A stretch of 64,000 nt of DNA. It comes from Neomegalonema sp. GTDB lineage: Bacteria; Pseudomonadota; Alphaproteobacteria; Rhodobacterales; Rhodobacteraceae. A model generated the notes under the pieces. The model was not told where the DNA came from. It did no database searches and saw nothing but the letters and a program-made list of their open reading frames with translations. Below, in pieces: positions 42,578 to 55,100 of this stretch. The translations under genes were made by a program, and so were the position numbers. Each line of letters opens with the position of its first letter. The first letter of the stretch is position 1. The stretch covers positions 147,944 through 211,943 of the forward strand of contig JALEFY010000037.1 of the NCBI GenBank assembly GCA_022760435.1, in the 5' to 3' direction.

Positions 42578-45190
42578 ATGACCCATTTGCCCCCGCATGA
42601 TATGGATGACGACCCGTTTGAGGCCATGGACCGCGACGCAAGGAGCGGCCAGAATCAAGGCATGGATCGTGCCGCAAGGCACGGCCGAAACCAGGACATG
42701 GACCGCGACGCAAGGAGCGGCGAAAACTCAAACATGGATCGTGCCGCAAGGCACGGCCAAAACTCAAACATGGACCGCGACGCCAATCGCGACGCGCCTC
42801 ACGACCACGCGCCCGCCCGCATCCCGCTCTCCCAACAGGCGATGGGCGCCGCGCGCCCGCAGTCCACGCCCTATCTCGACGGGCTGAACCCGGCCCAGCG
42901 CGCGGCGGTGGAGGCGCTGGACGGTCCCGTCCTCGTGCTCGCCGGCGCTGGCACCGGCAAGACCCGCGCCCTGACCACGCGGCTCGCGCATCTGCTGACC
43001 CTGCGCAAGGCCCGGCCCAACGAGATCCTCGCCGTTACCTTCACCAACAAGGCTGCCCGCGAGATGCGTGAGCGGGTCGGGCATCTGATCGGCGATGCGG
43101 TGGAGGGGATGCCCTGGCTCGGCACCTTCCACTCGATCTCGGCCAAGCTGCTGCGCCGCCATGCCGAACTTGTCGGGCTTAAGAACAATTTCACCATCCT
43201 CGACACCGATGATCAGATCCGGCTGCTCAAACAGCTCATCCAGGCGCATCGGATCGACGAGAAGCGCTGGCCCGCGCGCCAGTTGGCTGGGCTGATCGAC
43301 CATTGGAAGAACCGCGGCTGGACCCCGGCCAGGCTCCCCGATGGCGAAGGCGCGCATTTCGCCAATGGCCTCGGCGATGTGCTCTATGCGGAATATCAGG
43401 AGCGCCTCAAGGTGCTCAACGCCGCCGATTTCGGCGATCTGCTGCTCCATTGCCTGACCATCTTCCAGTCCTACCCGGATGTGCTGGAGAAATATCAGCG
43501 CTGGTTTCGCTACATCCTCGTCGATGAGTATCAGGATACCAACATCGCCCAGTATCTGTGGCTGCGCCTGCTCGCCCAGAAGGCGGATGGGCAAAGCAAT
43601 ATCTGCTGCGTCGGCGATGATGACCAGTCGATCTATGGCTGGCGCGGGGCCGAGGTCGGCAACATCCTGCGCTTCGAGAAGGATTTCCCCGGCGCCCATG
43701 TCGTGCGGCTGGAGCAAAATTACCGCTCGACCCCGCATATCCTCGCTGCTGCCTCCGGGGTGATCGCGGGCAACTCCAATCGGCTTGGCAAGACGCTGTG
43801 GACCGAAGTCGCCGAGGGCGAGCGGGTGCGGCTCATCGGGCATTGGGATGGCGAGGAAGAGGCGCGCTGGGTCTCCGAGGAGATCGAGGCGCTGCAACGC
43901 GGCGCGCGCGGGCAGGATCCGCTCTCGCTCGATGATGTGGCGGTTCTGGTGCGCGCCTCGCATCAGATGCGCGCCTTCGAGGATCGGTTCCTGACCATCG
44001 GCCTGCCCTATCGGGTGATCGGCGGGCCGCGCTTTTACGAGCGCCAGGAGATCCGCGACGCGTTGGCCTATCTGCGGGTCGTCGCCCAGCCCGATGACGG
44101 GCTCGCCTTCGAGCGGATCATCAACACCCCGCGCCGCGGCATCGGTGACAAGGCGCTGCAACAGATCCAGGTGATCGCCCGCGAGCTCGGCGTCTCGCTG
44201 TTCGAGGGCGCGCGCGAGGCGGTGGCGCGCGGGGCGCTCAAGGGCAAGGCCGGGACCTCGCTCGCCGCGCTGGTCGCCGATTTCGACCGCTGGCGGATGC
44301 TGATGATCTCGCCTTCGGTGCCGATCACTCATATCGAGATCGCCGAAACGGTGCTCGACGAGAGCGGTTACACGGCAATGTGGAAGGCCGACAAATCGCC
44401 CGAGGCACCGGGGCGGCTCGAGAACCTCAAGGAACTGGTCCGCTCGCTGAGCGAATTCGACAATCTGGTCGGGTTCCTCGAGCATATCGCGCTGGTGATG
44501 GACAATGACCAGGCGGCCGAGGGCGAGAAGGTCTCGATCATGACCCTGCACGGGGCCAAGGGTCTGGAGTTTCCCGCCGTTTTCCTGCCCGGATGGGAGG
44601 ATGGCCTGTTCCCCTCGCAACGCTCGATGGATGAGAGCGGGACGCGCGGGCTCGAGGAGGAGCGGCGCCTCGCCTATGTCGGCATCACCCGGGCGCGGGC
44701 GCTGTGCTGCATCTCCTTCGCCGCCAATCGCCGGGTCTATAACCAGTGGCAAAGCTGCCTGCCCTCACGCTTCATCGACGAGCTGCCGCCCGAGCATGTG
44801 GAGGTGCTGACCCCGCCGGGGCTCTATGGCGGCAATTACGGCGCCGCCGCCTCTGGTGGGAGCGGTTATGCGGGGGTGATGCGCGGCTCCGAGCTTGAAG
44901 AGCGCGCGCGCAGCACCGACGCCTATAACTCGCCGGGCTGGAAGCGGATGCAGCAAAACGCCGGTCAACGCGGGCTCGGCAGCCCAACCGAGACCCGCAA
45001 TCTGGTGATCGACGCCAAGGCCCTGCCAGCCTTCGAGCTCGGGGAGCGGGTGTTTCACCAGAAATTCGGCTACGGGACGGTGATCGATGTCGAGGGCGAC
45101 AAGGCGACGGTCAACTTCGAGAAGGCGGGCGAGAAGAAGGTCGTGAGCAGCTACCTGAGCCCAGCCAGCGGGGGTGATGTGCCGTTCTAG
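42578..45190 (+). CDS. UvrD/PcrA-family DNA helicase
   Basis: An 870-residue superfamily I helicase for repair and replication. Walker A 'LAGAGTGKTRALTT' is at about 120, followed by 'FTNKAAREM' (Ia), 'VDEYQDTN' (Walker B), 'GDDDQSIYGWRGA' (III), 'LEQNYRST' (IV), 'IMTLHGAKGLEFPAVFLPG' (V) and 'AYVGITRARALCC' (VI). The C-terminal Tudor-like 'GYGTVIDVEGDKATVNFEKA' marks the PcrA type. Residues about 17-68 are a 12-residue repeat found only here and not part of the helicase core. The ATG at 42578 has no ribosome site, so a later start is possible. Confidence 0.93.
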   Translation: MTHLPPHDMDDDPFEAMDRDARSGQNQGMDRAARHGRNQDMDRDARSGENSNMDRAARHGQNSNMDRDANRDAPHDHAPARIPLSQQAMGAARPQSTPYLDGLNPAQRAAVEALDGPVLVLAGAGTGKTRALTTRLAHLLTLRKARPNEILAVTFTNKAAREMRERVGHLIGDAVEGMPWLGTFHSISAKLLRRHAELVGLKNNFTILDTDDQIRLLKQLIQAHRIDEKRWPARQLAGLIDHWKNRGWTPARLPDGEGAHFANGLGDVLYAEYQERLKVLNAADFGDLLLHCLTIFQSYPDVLEKYQRWFRYILVDEYQDTNIAQYLWLRLLAQKADGQSNICCVGDDDQSIYGWRGAEVGNILRFEKDFPGAHVVRLEQNYRSTPHILAAASGVIAGNSNRLGKTLWTEVAEGERVRLIGHWDGEEEARWVSEEIEALQRGARGQDPLSLDDVAVLVRASHQMRAFEDRFLTIGLPYRVIGGPRFYERQEIRDALAYLRVVAQPDDGLAFERIINTPRRGIGDKALQQIQVIARELGVSLFEGAREAVARGALKGKAGTSLAALVADFDRWRMLMISPSVPITHIEIAETVLDESGYTAMWKADKSPEAPGRLENLKELVRSLSEFDNLVGFLEHIALVMDNDQAAEGEKVSIMTLHGAKGLEFPAVFLPGWEDGLFPSQRSMDESGTRGLEEERRLAYVGITRARALCCISFAANRRVYNQWQSCLPSRFIDELPPEHVEVLTPPGLYGGNYGAAASGGSGYAGVMRGSELEERARSTDAYNSPGWKRMQQNAGQRGLGSPTETRNLVIDAKALPAFELGERVFHQKFGYGTVIDVEGDKATVNFEKAGEKKVVSSYLSPASGGDVPF
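42626..42793 (+). repeat. 36-bp tandem repeats in the 5' end of the helicase gene
   Basis: Four 36-bp units start at 42626, 42662, 42698 and 42734, then a partial fifth at 42770. Odd and even units match each other best, giving a 72-bp higher-order repeat. They encode MDRDARSG and MDRAARHG type dodecapeptides in frame. Confidence 0.93.
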
Positions 45191-45258
45191 GGGGAGCGGC
45201 CCGGCAGGCAAAGCGCCAGCCGAGCCACCAACCGCACCACCAACCGCACGGGGCCTGA

Positions 45259-48138
45259 TCAGGCCATCTCGGCGAGACGCGTGAGGCCCGCGCGCAGCTT
45301 TTCGGCCTCGGCCTTGCCAGCCTCGAGCCGCTCGCGCTGCTCCTCGACCACCTCTTCGGGGGCCTTGGAGACAAACGCCTCGTTGGAGAGCTTGGCCTCG
45401 ATGCCCTTGGCCTCCTTCTCGACCTTGCCCAGCGCCTTTTCGAGCCGCGCCTTTTCGGCCTTGATGTCGATCACATCGGCAAGCGGCAGGTTGACCACGG
45501 CTTCCTCGATCGCCACCGTGATCGCCCCTTTCGGCGCGGTCTTGGCGCTCGACCATTCGGAGAGCCGCGCGAGCCGCATCACCAGCGCCTCGTTGCGCTC
45601 GAGCCGCTCCATCGCTGCCGCGCTCGCCCCGGTGAGCACCAGCGGGATCTTGGCCCCGGCGCCGACATTCATCTCCGCACGCACCGATCGGATCTGCTCG
45701 ATCAGCGAGACGACCCAGCCCATTTCCTTGTCGGCTTGCGGGTCGGCGAGATCGGCGGCGGCATAGGCCGGCCAGTCGCCATGCACCAGCGGCTTCTTGC
45801 GCTTGCCGGTGCTCTCCCACAGCGCCTCGGTGATGAAGGGGCTGACCGGGTGCATCATCAACAGGATCTGCTCGAGCGCCCAGGCGGCGGTGGCCTGCGT
45901 CTCATTCTTGGCGGCGGCATCCTCGCCCTGGAACAGCGGCTTGGCGAACTCGACATACCAGTCGCAGAAGACGTTCCAGGTATGGGCGTAGAGCGCGCCC
46001 GCGTAATCGTTGAAACGGTAGCCTTCCAAGGCTGCATCGCAGGTCTCGCGCAGGCGCGCGGTCTCGCCGACGATCCATTTGTTGACCGTCTGCTCTACAG
46101 TTGACGGATCGAATTTCGGATCCGCCACGCAGTCATTCATCTCGCAGAACCGCGCCGCGTTCCACAGCTTGGTGCCGAAATTGCGATAGCCCTCGACGCG
46201 GGAGACGGCGAGCTTGATGTCCCGGCCCATCGCCGCCATCGAGGTCAGCGTGAAGCGCACCGCATCGGCGCCGAACTGGTCGATCAGGTCCAGCGGGTCG
46301 ATGACGTTGCCGACCGATTTCGACATCTTCTTGCCGTGCTCGTCGCGCACCAGCGCATGGACATAGACGGAGTGGAACGGCACTTCGGGCGCGCCGGTCT
46401 CGTCCTTCATGAAATGCATGCCCATCATCATCATCCGGGCGACCCAGAAGAAGATGATGTCAAAGCCGGTGACCAGCACATCGGTCTTGTAATAGCGCGC
46501 GAGCTCCGGCGTTGCATCGGGCCAGCCCAAGGTCGAGAACGGCCACAGCGCCGAGGAGAACCAGGTGTCGAGCACGTCCTCATCGCGGCGAAGACGGGCC
46601 GATTTGCCGTAATGCTCCTTGGCCAGCGCGCGGGCTTCCTTCTCGGTCTCGGCGCAGAACGGGGTGTCGTCGGGCCCGTACCAGACCGGCACCTGATGCC
46701 CCCACCACAATTGACGTGAGATGCACCAGGGCTGGATCTCGTCGAGCCAGTTGAAATAGGTTTTCTCCCAGTTCTTGGGCACAAAGGCGGTGCGGCCATC
46801 GCGCACGGCTTCGAGCGCTGGCTGGGCGAGCGTATGCGCATCGACGAACCATTGATCGGTCAGATAGGGCTCGATCACCACCTTCGAGCGATCGCCATGC
46901 GGGACCATATGCGGCTCATCGGAAGCGCCGTCATAGCAGCCGCGCGCCTCGAGCAGCGCCAGCACCGCCTTGCGCGCCTCGAACCGGTCGAGCCCGTCGA
47001 GGCTGTGCAGATCGGCCAGATCGCGAACGGCTTCGGCATAGGCGCGCAGTTGATCGGCGAGCGTGTCCTTCTTGCTCTTCTTGGGGGCCTTGGGCGGGCC
47101 AGCCTCATAGGGCGTGTCGAGCCAGAACTCTGGATCCGCGAATAGCGTGATCGCCGCTTTGGGCGTCATGATGTTGAGCATCGGCAGGTCGTGGCGCTTG
47201 CCGACCTCGAAATCGTTGAAATCATGCGCCGGAGTGATCTTCACCGCGCCCGAGCCCTTGGTCGGGTCGGCATAGGCATCGCCCACGATCGGGATGCGCC
47301 GGCCGACCAGCGGCAGGATGACATGCTTGCCGATCAGATCGCGGTAGCGCGGATCTTCGGGGTTCACGGCCACAGCGGTATCGCCGAGCATGGTCTCGGG
47401 CCGCGTGGTGGCGACGATCAGGTAATCGCGGGTCTCATGAGCGGTCGGGTTGCCGTCCTCATCCCATTCGATCGGGGCCTGATAGGTCGCCCCGTCCGCC
47501 AGCGGATAGCGCAGCCGCCACAGCTTGCCCTGATTGGCGCCGGGCTTGACCTCGACCTGCTCGACCTCGAGATCCGAGATCGCGGTCTCGAAATGCGGGT
47601 CCCAGTTCACAAGGCGCTTGTCCTTGTAGATCAATCCGTCCTTGTAGAGCTGGACGAAGACCTTGCGCACGGCTTTCGACAGGCCCTCATCCATGGTGAA
47701 GCGGTTGCGCGACCAGTCGCAGGACGCCCCGAGCCGCTTGAGCTGCCCGATGATGGTGTCGCCCGACTCTTCCTTCCACGCCCAGACGCGCTTGAGGAAC
47801 TCCTCACGGCCGAGCTCACGGCGCGAGGGTTGCCCGTCGGCGGCCAGTTTGCGCTCGACGACCATCTGCGTGGCGATACCGGCATGGTCCTGCCCGGGCT
47901 GCCAGAGCGTGTCGAACCCGCGCATGCGGTGCCAGCGGATGAGGATGTCTTGCAGCGTGTTGTTGAGCGCATGGCCCATATGCAGCGAGCCGGTGACATT
48001 GGGCGGCGGGATCACGATGCAAAAGCTCTCGGCACCGTCCTTGGCATTGGCACCGGCGGCGAAGCATTTCTTCTTTTCCCACATCGACGCGATGCGGCTC
48101 TCTTCCGCAGCGGCGTCGAAGGTCTTTTCCATGGTCAT
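45259..48138 (-). CDS. valS: Valyl-tRNA synthetase
   Basis: A 959-residue class I synthetase that charges tRNA-Val. The HIGH motif is in '[14 protein letters not shown]', the KMSKS loop is in '[14 protein letters not shown]', and the editing domain contains '[19 protein letters not shown]'. A C-terminal coiled coil ('[20 protein letters not shown]') is typical of ValS. I chose the ATG at 48138 (GGAG six bases upstream); the ATG at 48132 is possible. The insert '[15 protein letters not shown]' near residue 350 is Lys-rich. The downstream end is about 70 bp from the convergent helicase gene. Confidence 0.97.
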   Translation of the reverse strand: MTMEKTFDAAAEESRIASMWEKKKCFAAGANAKDGAESFCIVIPPPNVTGSLHMGHALNNTLQDILIRWHRMRGFDTLWQPGQDHAGIATQMVVERKLAADGQPSRRELGREEFLKRVWAWKEESGDTIIGQLKRLGASCDWSRNRFTMDEGLSKAVRKVFVQLYKDGLIYKDKRLVNWDPHFETAISDLEVEQVEVKPGANQGKLWRLRYPLADGATYQAPIEWDEDGNPTAHETRDYLIVATTRPETMLGDTAVAVNPEDPRYRDLIGKHVILPLVGRRIPIVGDAYADPTKGSGAVKITPAHDFNDFEVGKRHDLPMLNIMTPKAAITLFADPEFWLDTPYEAGPPKAPKKSKKDTLADQLRAYAEAVRDLADLHSLDGLDRFEARKAVLALLEARGCYDGASDEPHMVPHGDRSKVVIEPYLTDQWFVDAHTLAQPALEAVRDGRTAFVPKNWEKTYFNWLDEIQPWCISRQLWWGHQVPVWYGPDDTPFCAETEKEARALAKEHYGKSARLRRDEDVLDTWFSSALWPFSTLGWPDATPELARYYKTDVLVTGFDIIFFWVARMMMMGMHFMKDETGAPEVPFHSVYVHALVRDEHGKKMSKSVGNVIDPLDLIDQFGADAVRFTLTSMAAMGRDIKLAVSRVEGYRNFGTKLWNAARFCEMNDCVADPKFDPSTVEQTVNKWIVGETARLRETCDAALEGYRFNDYAGALYAHTWNVFCDWYVEFAKPLFQGEDAAAKNETQATAAWALEQILLMMHPVSPFITEALWESTGKRKKPLVHGDWPAYAAADLADPQADKEMGWVVSLIEQIRSVRAEMNVGAGAKIPLVLTGASAAAMERLERNEALVMRLARLSEWSSAKTAPKGAITVAIEEAVVNLPLADVIDIKAEKARLEKALGKVEKEAKGIEAKLSNEAFVSKAPEEVVEEQRERLEAGKAEAEKLRAGLTRLAEMA

Positions 48139-48312
48139 CTCGGGCTCCCGGGCTCTCGCAGATCGTCTGAAGGCTTTGGAGCGCGTGTGTATCGTCTGGC
48201 ACGGCGCTGGCAAAGTACCAATACACGCGGGAATGGATATTGATCTGGTCGCACCCGACGACTATGCGAGCCGCAAGGAGGAAGAGCGCGGCTGCGTAGA
48301 GGGGAAAGTGTA

Positions 48313-48765
48313 ATGAGTTTAGTCATGCGCGCCATTGTCATTGGCGGTGTGGTCGTGCTGGGTATCGGCGGTTTCTTCGGCTGGCAGAGCTGGCAGTCCC
48401 AGCAACATCGGGTTGTCACTCAGGCGTTGGTTGTCGAGATGTCCGATACCTGTCGCCTCAAGCATGTGGTGATCGGGCTCAAACGCAAGATCGAATCGGC
48501 GACCGATCAGATGCCCTGTGCGCAAGCCTGGGAGAAAAAGCGCGGCACGCCCGCTTACAAGGATCATCAGGTCGAAACCCGCTCGACCCTGACCCTCGCC
48601 TATGAGCTGCCCGGCGCGACAACGCCGATGACCTCGCAGCTGGTCCATACCGGACTAGGCGAGAGCGCGGTGTTTCGGCAGGGGGATGCGGTCGAGATCA
48701 GCTATGACCCAAGCTACCCCAAGGTGATCGAGCTGATCACCGCGAGCAAGGACGCGGCCCAGTAG
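48313..48765 (+). CDS. Small exported or membrane-anchored hypothetical protein
   Basis: A 150-residue protein not recognised. It begins with one hydrophobic segment ('AIVIGGVVVLGIGGFFGW', about 7-24) that would anchor it or serve as a signal. The rest has two Cys and a beta-rich end ('LVHTGLGESAVFRQGDAVEISYDPSYP'), a plan similar to DUF3592-like proteins. GAGGGG precedes the ATG at 48313. It is divergent from valS. Whether it is expressed is not known. Confidence 0.65.
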   Translation: MSLVMRAIVIGGVVVLGIGGFFGWQSWQSQQHRVVTQALVVEMSDTCRLKHVVIGLKRKIESATDQMPCAQAWEKKRGTPAYKDHQVETRSTLTLAYELPGATTPMTSQLVHTGLGESAVFRQGDAVEISYDPSYPKVIELITASKDAAQ

Positions 48766-49124
48766 CGCTGTGCTGCAAGATCGGGAGACCGGCGCCCTGC
48801 TGAAAGCCGGGCTCCGCAAAGCGCGAGGGGCCTCGCAATCTCTCTCTCGCGCGCGCTTTTGGTCCGAAAGATCACGCTCCCGGATCTCACGACACCAATC
48901 GGCGTGGAAATTGATCTCAATCAAGGCGCGAAAACGCGGCGCGCGGATCTGGCGCCGACCCGCCTTCATTAACCATTGATCGACACCGATATCAGGATGA
49001 AGCGCTTTGCTTGCCTTCACAAAGTGATAAAGCAGTCGTGAAGATTTAAGCGATCTTTCATAATGCCGACCCGGGGGCGGGCAAGCTGATGCGGCGTAGA
49101 AACGTCCTAAAAGGGAGATGATCC
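48766..49124. other. Intergenic region before the metalloprotease gene
   Basis: No supported gene in 359 bp. The ribosome site AAAAGGGAG lies just before 49125. The AT-richer stretch at 49020-49060 (with AAGTGATAAAGCAG) is a likely promoter area, but I see no clear -35/-10 consensus. Confidence 0.55.
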
Positions 49125-52100
49125 ATGAGCCTCACCACCGCTCAATTGGCCCAAAGCGATACCGATAGCGGCATGATGATCTGCTGCTGTCCCGCCTGTC
49201 TCGGCGATCTGATCGCAGGCGAGGAACTCCTCATTGGCAGCACAGCCCCGGCCGCGGACACCCAGGAAGAGATCGCCTACACCAACACCACCGGCAAACC
49301 GAGCTATGACGCCGATGAGGCGGCGCAGATCCTGACCCGCTGGAATGACAAATGGGGCAGCGACGCGCTCGGCTCGTCGGGCGGCACGGTGACCTTTTCG
49401 TTTCTGCCGGGCGGCGAGGATATTCAGGAAGCGGGCTACCCGGACAATGAGTTCAGCGAGCTGAGCCAGTCTCAGATCGATCTCGTGCTCGAATCGGTGG
49501 CGCGGATCAACGAAGTTGCCGATATCAATCTGGTCTGGGCTGATGAGGGCACCGGCACCACCTATTCGACCAATGGCCAGATCCAGATCAAGACCTGGGA
49601 TAGCGGTGGCGGCTGGTCGCGGCACTACACTTATTATGACGGTCAGGAAACCGACGAGATCTATACCAGCACCATCACGCTGGGTGCCGGTCGGGTCTAT
49701 GATCACATCATTCACGAGATCGGCCACTCGCTGGGCCTGGCGCATCCGGGCTATTATAACGGCAGCGGCTACAATTATAATGATGATGCGGTGTTCTTTG
49801 AGGACACCGACATGTATACGGTGATGTCCTATTGGGACGAATACTACAATGGCGGCAATCTCGGCACTCCGCAAACGCCGATGATGTACGATATCGCCGC
49901 GCTTCAGCGCCTTTACGGGGCCAATGAAGACACCAATTCCGGCGACACCGTCTATGGCTTCAATTCCAATACCGGCCGCGACCTGTGGACGCTCAACAGC
50001 GCCTCCGACACGTTCAGCGCGACGATCTGGGATACCGGCGGCACCGACACAATCGACCTGTCGGGCCTTGATGCCAGCTCCCCGGCAGCCCTCGACCTGC
50101 GTCAGGAAAGCTTCTCCTCCTTCGGTGGCTACACCTACAATCTCGCGATCGCGCGCGGGGTCGAGATCGAGAACGCGATCGGCGGTGCTGGCGATGACGA
50201 GATCCAGGGCAATGAGCTCGCCAACCGCATCGAGGGCAATAATGGCAATGACCGCCTCTATGGCGGCGCTGGCGATGACACCCTGCTCGGCGGTTCGGAC
50301 AGCGATTGGCTCAAGGGCGATCAGGGCGATGACACGCTCGATGGCGGCAGCGGCACTTCCGATGTGGCAGCCTTTGCCAGCTCGATCGAGAACTACGCGA
50401 TCAGCTATGACGAGGACGCGGACAGCTACACGGTGACCCAGACCGGCGGCTCGCTCTATGATGGCACCGATACGCTGACCAATATCGTGGTCGCGGATTT
50501 CAACGATCGCCTCTACAACCTGCGCGTCGATGACGGCTATGGCTGGAACGGCGCGGCGAATGCCGCCTATGACCTCTCGGCCTATGAGGATATGTTCCTC
50601 TCCGATATCGAGGGTCAGGGCTTCTTGCGCGAATACGAGACCTTCTACGGCGTTGCCCATGACGAAGACTGGTTCTCGCTGACCCTCGATGAGGCATCGG
50701 ACCTGTCGCTGAGCTTTAGCTACTCCAATGATGATAGCGGCTTCTATCTCGAACTGTTCGATGATGCGATGAACAGCCTGGGCGGCGGCGATGCCGGTGC
50801 GCTGGAGTTCACCGGGCTCGCAGCGGGCACCTATTACCTCGAGGCCAGCCTCAGCACCGAGGAAGAGGGCACCGATTTCGACCTGTCCTGGAGCGCGGAA
50901 TCGGGCACCGTCACGCCGCCGACCCCGGGCGGGGACGATGTCTTCTTCGAAGGCTTCGAGACCGATGGCAATGGCACCCGCTACACCGTCACCGAAACAT
51001 TCTCGGATGGTTATGACGACTATTATGCGCGCACCGATGGCGATGGCCTGAAGCTGCGCTATGGCGATTACACCGGCTTTGAGGGTGATTATTTCTGGGG
51101 TGTCGATGACACCGATAGCGGGTCGAACGGCGATGACCTGCAAGTCATGACCTTCACCGATATCGACATTTCCGGGTTCAGCGATCTCGTCGTCTCGGGC
51201 CTGTTCGCGCGCGGCGATGACGGCGCCCCGGACTCGCGCTATGACACCGACGACTTCCTGGCTGTGCTCTACCAGATCGACGGCGGCGGCTGGAATGTCG
51301 GGCTGCTGTTCCGCTCCGAAGCGAGCAGCAACGCACCGCTGAGCCTCGTCACCGATCTCGATCTCAAGAGCGGGGTCACGGCGGAGCAACTGGCCGATGA
51401 GATCCGCGATGTTGACGGCAATGGCGATGCGAAGATCAAGAACTTCCTTGATGGCTATGGCGATAGCAGCCAGCGCCTGAGCACCAGCCTCGAGGAATTC
51501 GGCTTCGCGATCGAAGAGGGCTCGAGCCTCGATCTGATCATCGCCACCCATATGGATGGCGGCGGCGAGCAGGTCGCCTATGATGCGATCAAGGTCTCGG
51601 GCGGCGGCACCGGTCCGGTTGACGAAGAGACCGTGCTCAACACCAATAGCGGCGAGCGCTTCGTCACCATCGCGGCGGCGGTCGCGGCGGCCTCGGCGGG
51701 CGATCTGATCGAGGTCGAGAGCGATTACGCCCAAGGGCCGGAAAGCGTCGCAGTGGCGGTCGATAACCTGACCGTCGATCTGCCGAGCGGGATCAGCACG
51801 CCGAGCTTCACCCTCGCTGCGGGGCTCACCTTCACCGCGACCGGAGATGGCGATGCCGATATCACCGGCGCGGCGGGCAATGAGACCCTGATCGGTAATG
51901 ACGGCGCGAACACCCTGTCGGGCGGTGACGCCAGCGATATCCTCGAGGGCAAGGGCGGGGACGATACCCTGCTCGGCGGCGAGGGCTTTGATATCGCCTA
52001 TTTCTCCGGCGCCATCGACGATTACGATCTGAGCTGGGACGCTGCGTCCGAACTGATGACCGTGGACCACAGCCGCGGCTCGCAGGTGGATGATACCGAT

Positions 52101-55100
52101 ACCCTGTCGAGCATCGAGCGCGCGGAGTTCGCCGACGGCACCTACCGCCTGATCATCCGCGACAATTGGGGCTGGAACGGCACCCAATCGGCGGCCTTCG
52201 ACATCACCGCCTATGAGGGCGAGGCGATCTCGACCATCAATGGCAATGGCGAAGCCTATATGTATCTGGGCACCGACAGCACCGGGCTCGTCTATGATGA
52301 CGACTGGTGGAGCTTCACGCTCGACGACATGTCGGACATCTCCTTCGCCTTCTCCTACACCAATGACGAAGGCGGGCCAGGCGCGTCGCTCTATGACGCG
52401 AGCGGCACCAAGATCGACTGGACGTCCTATACCGATACCGATCCGGACGCCGATGATGGCTATTACGACAATCTCGTCACCTATGACGGGCTGGCGGCCG
52501 GGACCTATTTCCTGCGCCTGCGCCCGTGGACCGAGGATGAAGGCACCTATTACGACTTCACCTGGACCATCGAGAGCGATCCGGTAACCGAGGCGAAGGT
52601 GCTCAACCTCACCCAGGGCACCGAGTTCGCCAGTATCGAGGATGCGGTGGCCGCCGCTGTCGCGGGCGACAGCCTCGCGGTGCAGCCCGCCTATGATCTG
52701 GCCTCCGAAAGCGTGACCGTCACCGTTGACCGTCTGACCATCGACCTGCCCGCCGGCATCAACGCACCGGTCTTCGATGTTGAGAGCAACCTGACCTTCA
52801 CCCTGACCGGCGCGGGGGATGCCGATATCTTCGGCACCACCGGCTATGAATGGGTCGTGGGCAATGACGGGCGCAACGTGTTCAGCGGCGGCCAGGGCAA
52901 TGACACCTTCCAGGGCAATGGCGGCGATGATGAGTTCGCTGGCATCGAAGGTTCGGAAGATCGGGCGCTGTTTAACGGCACCCTGTCCGAATATGACTTC
53001 CATGTCGAAGGCGACGCCCCGGACGAGGTCACCGTCACCCATGCGCGCGGCAGCCAGAGCGATGGCAGCGATCTGCTCGATGATGTCGAGATCGCGAGCT
53101 TTACCGATCGCTCGGTCTGGCTGACCCAGAACGATGCCTATGGGCTCAATCTCAACACCGATCTCGCCTTCGATCTGTCGGCTTATGAGGGCACGCCGCT
53201 CTCGAGCATCGACGGGCTGGCGGTCGCCTCGAAAGTGCCGGGCGATTATGACCCGGTCTATGATATCGATGTCTTCCGGATGGACACGAGCGAAGTCGGT
53301 GATCTGTCGGTGGTGATCGAGCCGCAGGACGAGGATATCAACCTGCGGGTGATCATCCTCGACGCGGATGATAACGAGGTCGCCTCGGATGTGGTCTCGA
53401 TGCGCGATGGCGTCGTGACCCCGGCGGCGGTGAGCTATGCCGATGCGCCCGCGGGCACCTATTACGTCTCGATCCGCGCCACTTCCGACACTGGCTCGAC
53501 CCCTTACGATCTGACCTGGTCGCTGGAAACCGGGCCGGTGAGCGAGGCGCTGGTGCTCAACCTCACCCAAGGCACCGAATTCGACACGATCGAAGCGGCA
53601 GTGGCGGCGGCGGCAGCCGGGGACAGTCTGCAAGTTCTGCCCGCCTATGACCTGCCGAGCGAGATTGTCGAGGTCACGGCCAACAACCTGACCATCGACC
53701 TGCCCGCCGGCATCAATGCCCCAGATTTTGAGCTGGCGGACGGTCTCACCCTGACCCTCACCGGGAACGGGGACGGCGATATCACCGGCGGTCTGGGCGA
53801 TGAGACCGTGATCGGCAATGACGGCGCCAACTATTTCAGCGGCGATCGCGGCGATGATCGCTTTGAAGGCAAGGGCGGCAATGACGAGTTCGGCGGTGTG
53901 GAAGGCGATGGCGACACCGCCATCTTCTCCGGCGCGCTGGCCGATTACGACTTCCGCGTCGAGCCCGATGCACCCGACGAGATCACCGTCACCCATGCTC
54001 GAGGCACCGGCGCCGATGATGTCGACTTCCTGAAGAATGTCGAGATCGCCGAATTCTCGGACCGCGCCATCTATCTCGACCGCAACGATGCTTATGGCGT
54101 GAACTTCAACACCGATCTCGCCTTTGACCTGTCGGCCTATGAGGGCACCGCGCTCTCGGCGATCGACGGATTGGCGACGGCGGCTAAGGATCCGACCGAT
54201 TTCGAGACGGTCTATGACATCGACGTCTATCGGATGGACACCGCCGAGGATGGCGATCTGTCAGTCGCGGTCGATCCGAAGGATGTCGATATCAACCTGC
54301 GCGTCATCCTCATGGATGCGGATGGCAACGAGGTTGCCTCCGAACTGGTATCGCGCGACGCCGATGGCAATGTCTCGCCCGAGGCGGTAACCTTCGCCGA
54401 CGCACCGGCGGGCACCTATTATGTCTCGGTGCGCGCAACCTCCGACACCAGCGCCACCGATTACGATCTGACCTGGGATCTGGACACCGGCACCACCCCG
54501 CCGAACCCTGGCGGCGTGCTGTTCTACGAGGGTTTCGAGACCGAGGGCTTTGGCAGCCGCTACACGGGCCGCGAGGTGTTTTCGGATGGCTATGACGACT
54601 ATTTCGACCGCACCACCGGCGATGGTCTCAAGCTGACCGATGGCGATTATACCGGCTTTGAGGGCAGCTACTTCTTCGGTATCGAGGATACCGATAGCGG
54701 CAGCACCGGGCGGGATGTGCAATATATCTCCTTCGACGGCATCGACATCTCGGGGGCGAGCAACATCCAGTTCTCCGGCCTATTCGGGCGCGGCGAAACG
54801 GGAGCACCAGGCTCGACCTATGACGAGGACGACTATCTGGCGGTGCTCTACCGGGTCGATGGCGGCGAGTATCAGACCGGTTTGCTGTTCCGCTCGGAGG
54901 GCAGCTCGAACACGCCGCTGAGCCTTGTGACCGATCTTCAGCTCGATAGCGGCGTCAGCGCCAGCGATCTGGCCGATGAGCTGCGCGATGCCGATGGCAA
55001 TGGCGATGCCAAGGTGAAATACTTCACCGACAGCCTGGGCGATGCCAGCCAGCGCTTGTCGCTGGATATGGAGAGCTTTGGCTTTGCCATCGAAAGCGGC

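Noticed and set aside
49107..53996. 1629-codon open frame antisense to the metalloprotease gene
   Set aside because: It is the mirror of a GC-rich Asp/Gly-rich repeat coding strand, which avoids stops on the antisense. It shows no domain, and the plus strand has a zinc site, RTX repeats and a good ribosome site.
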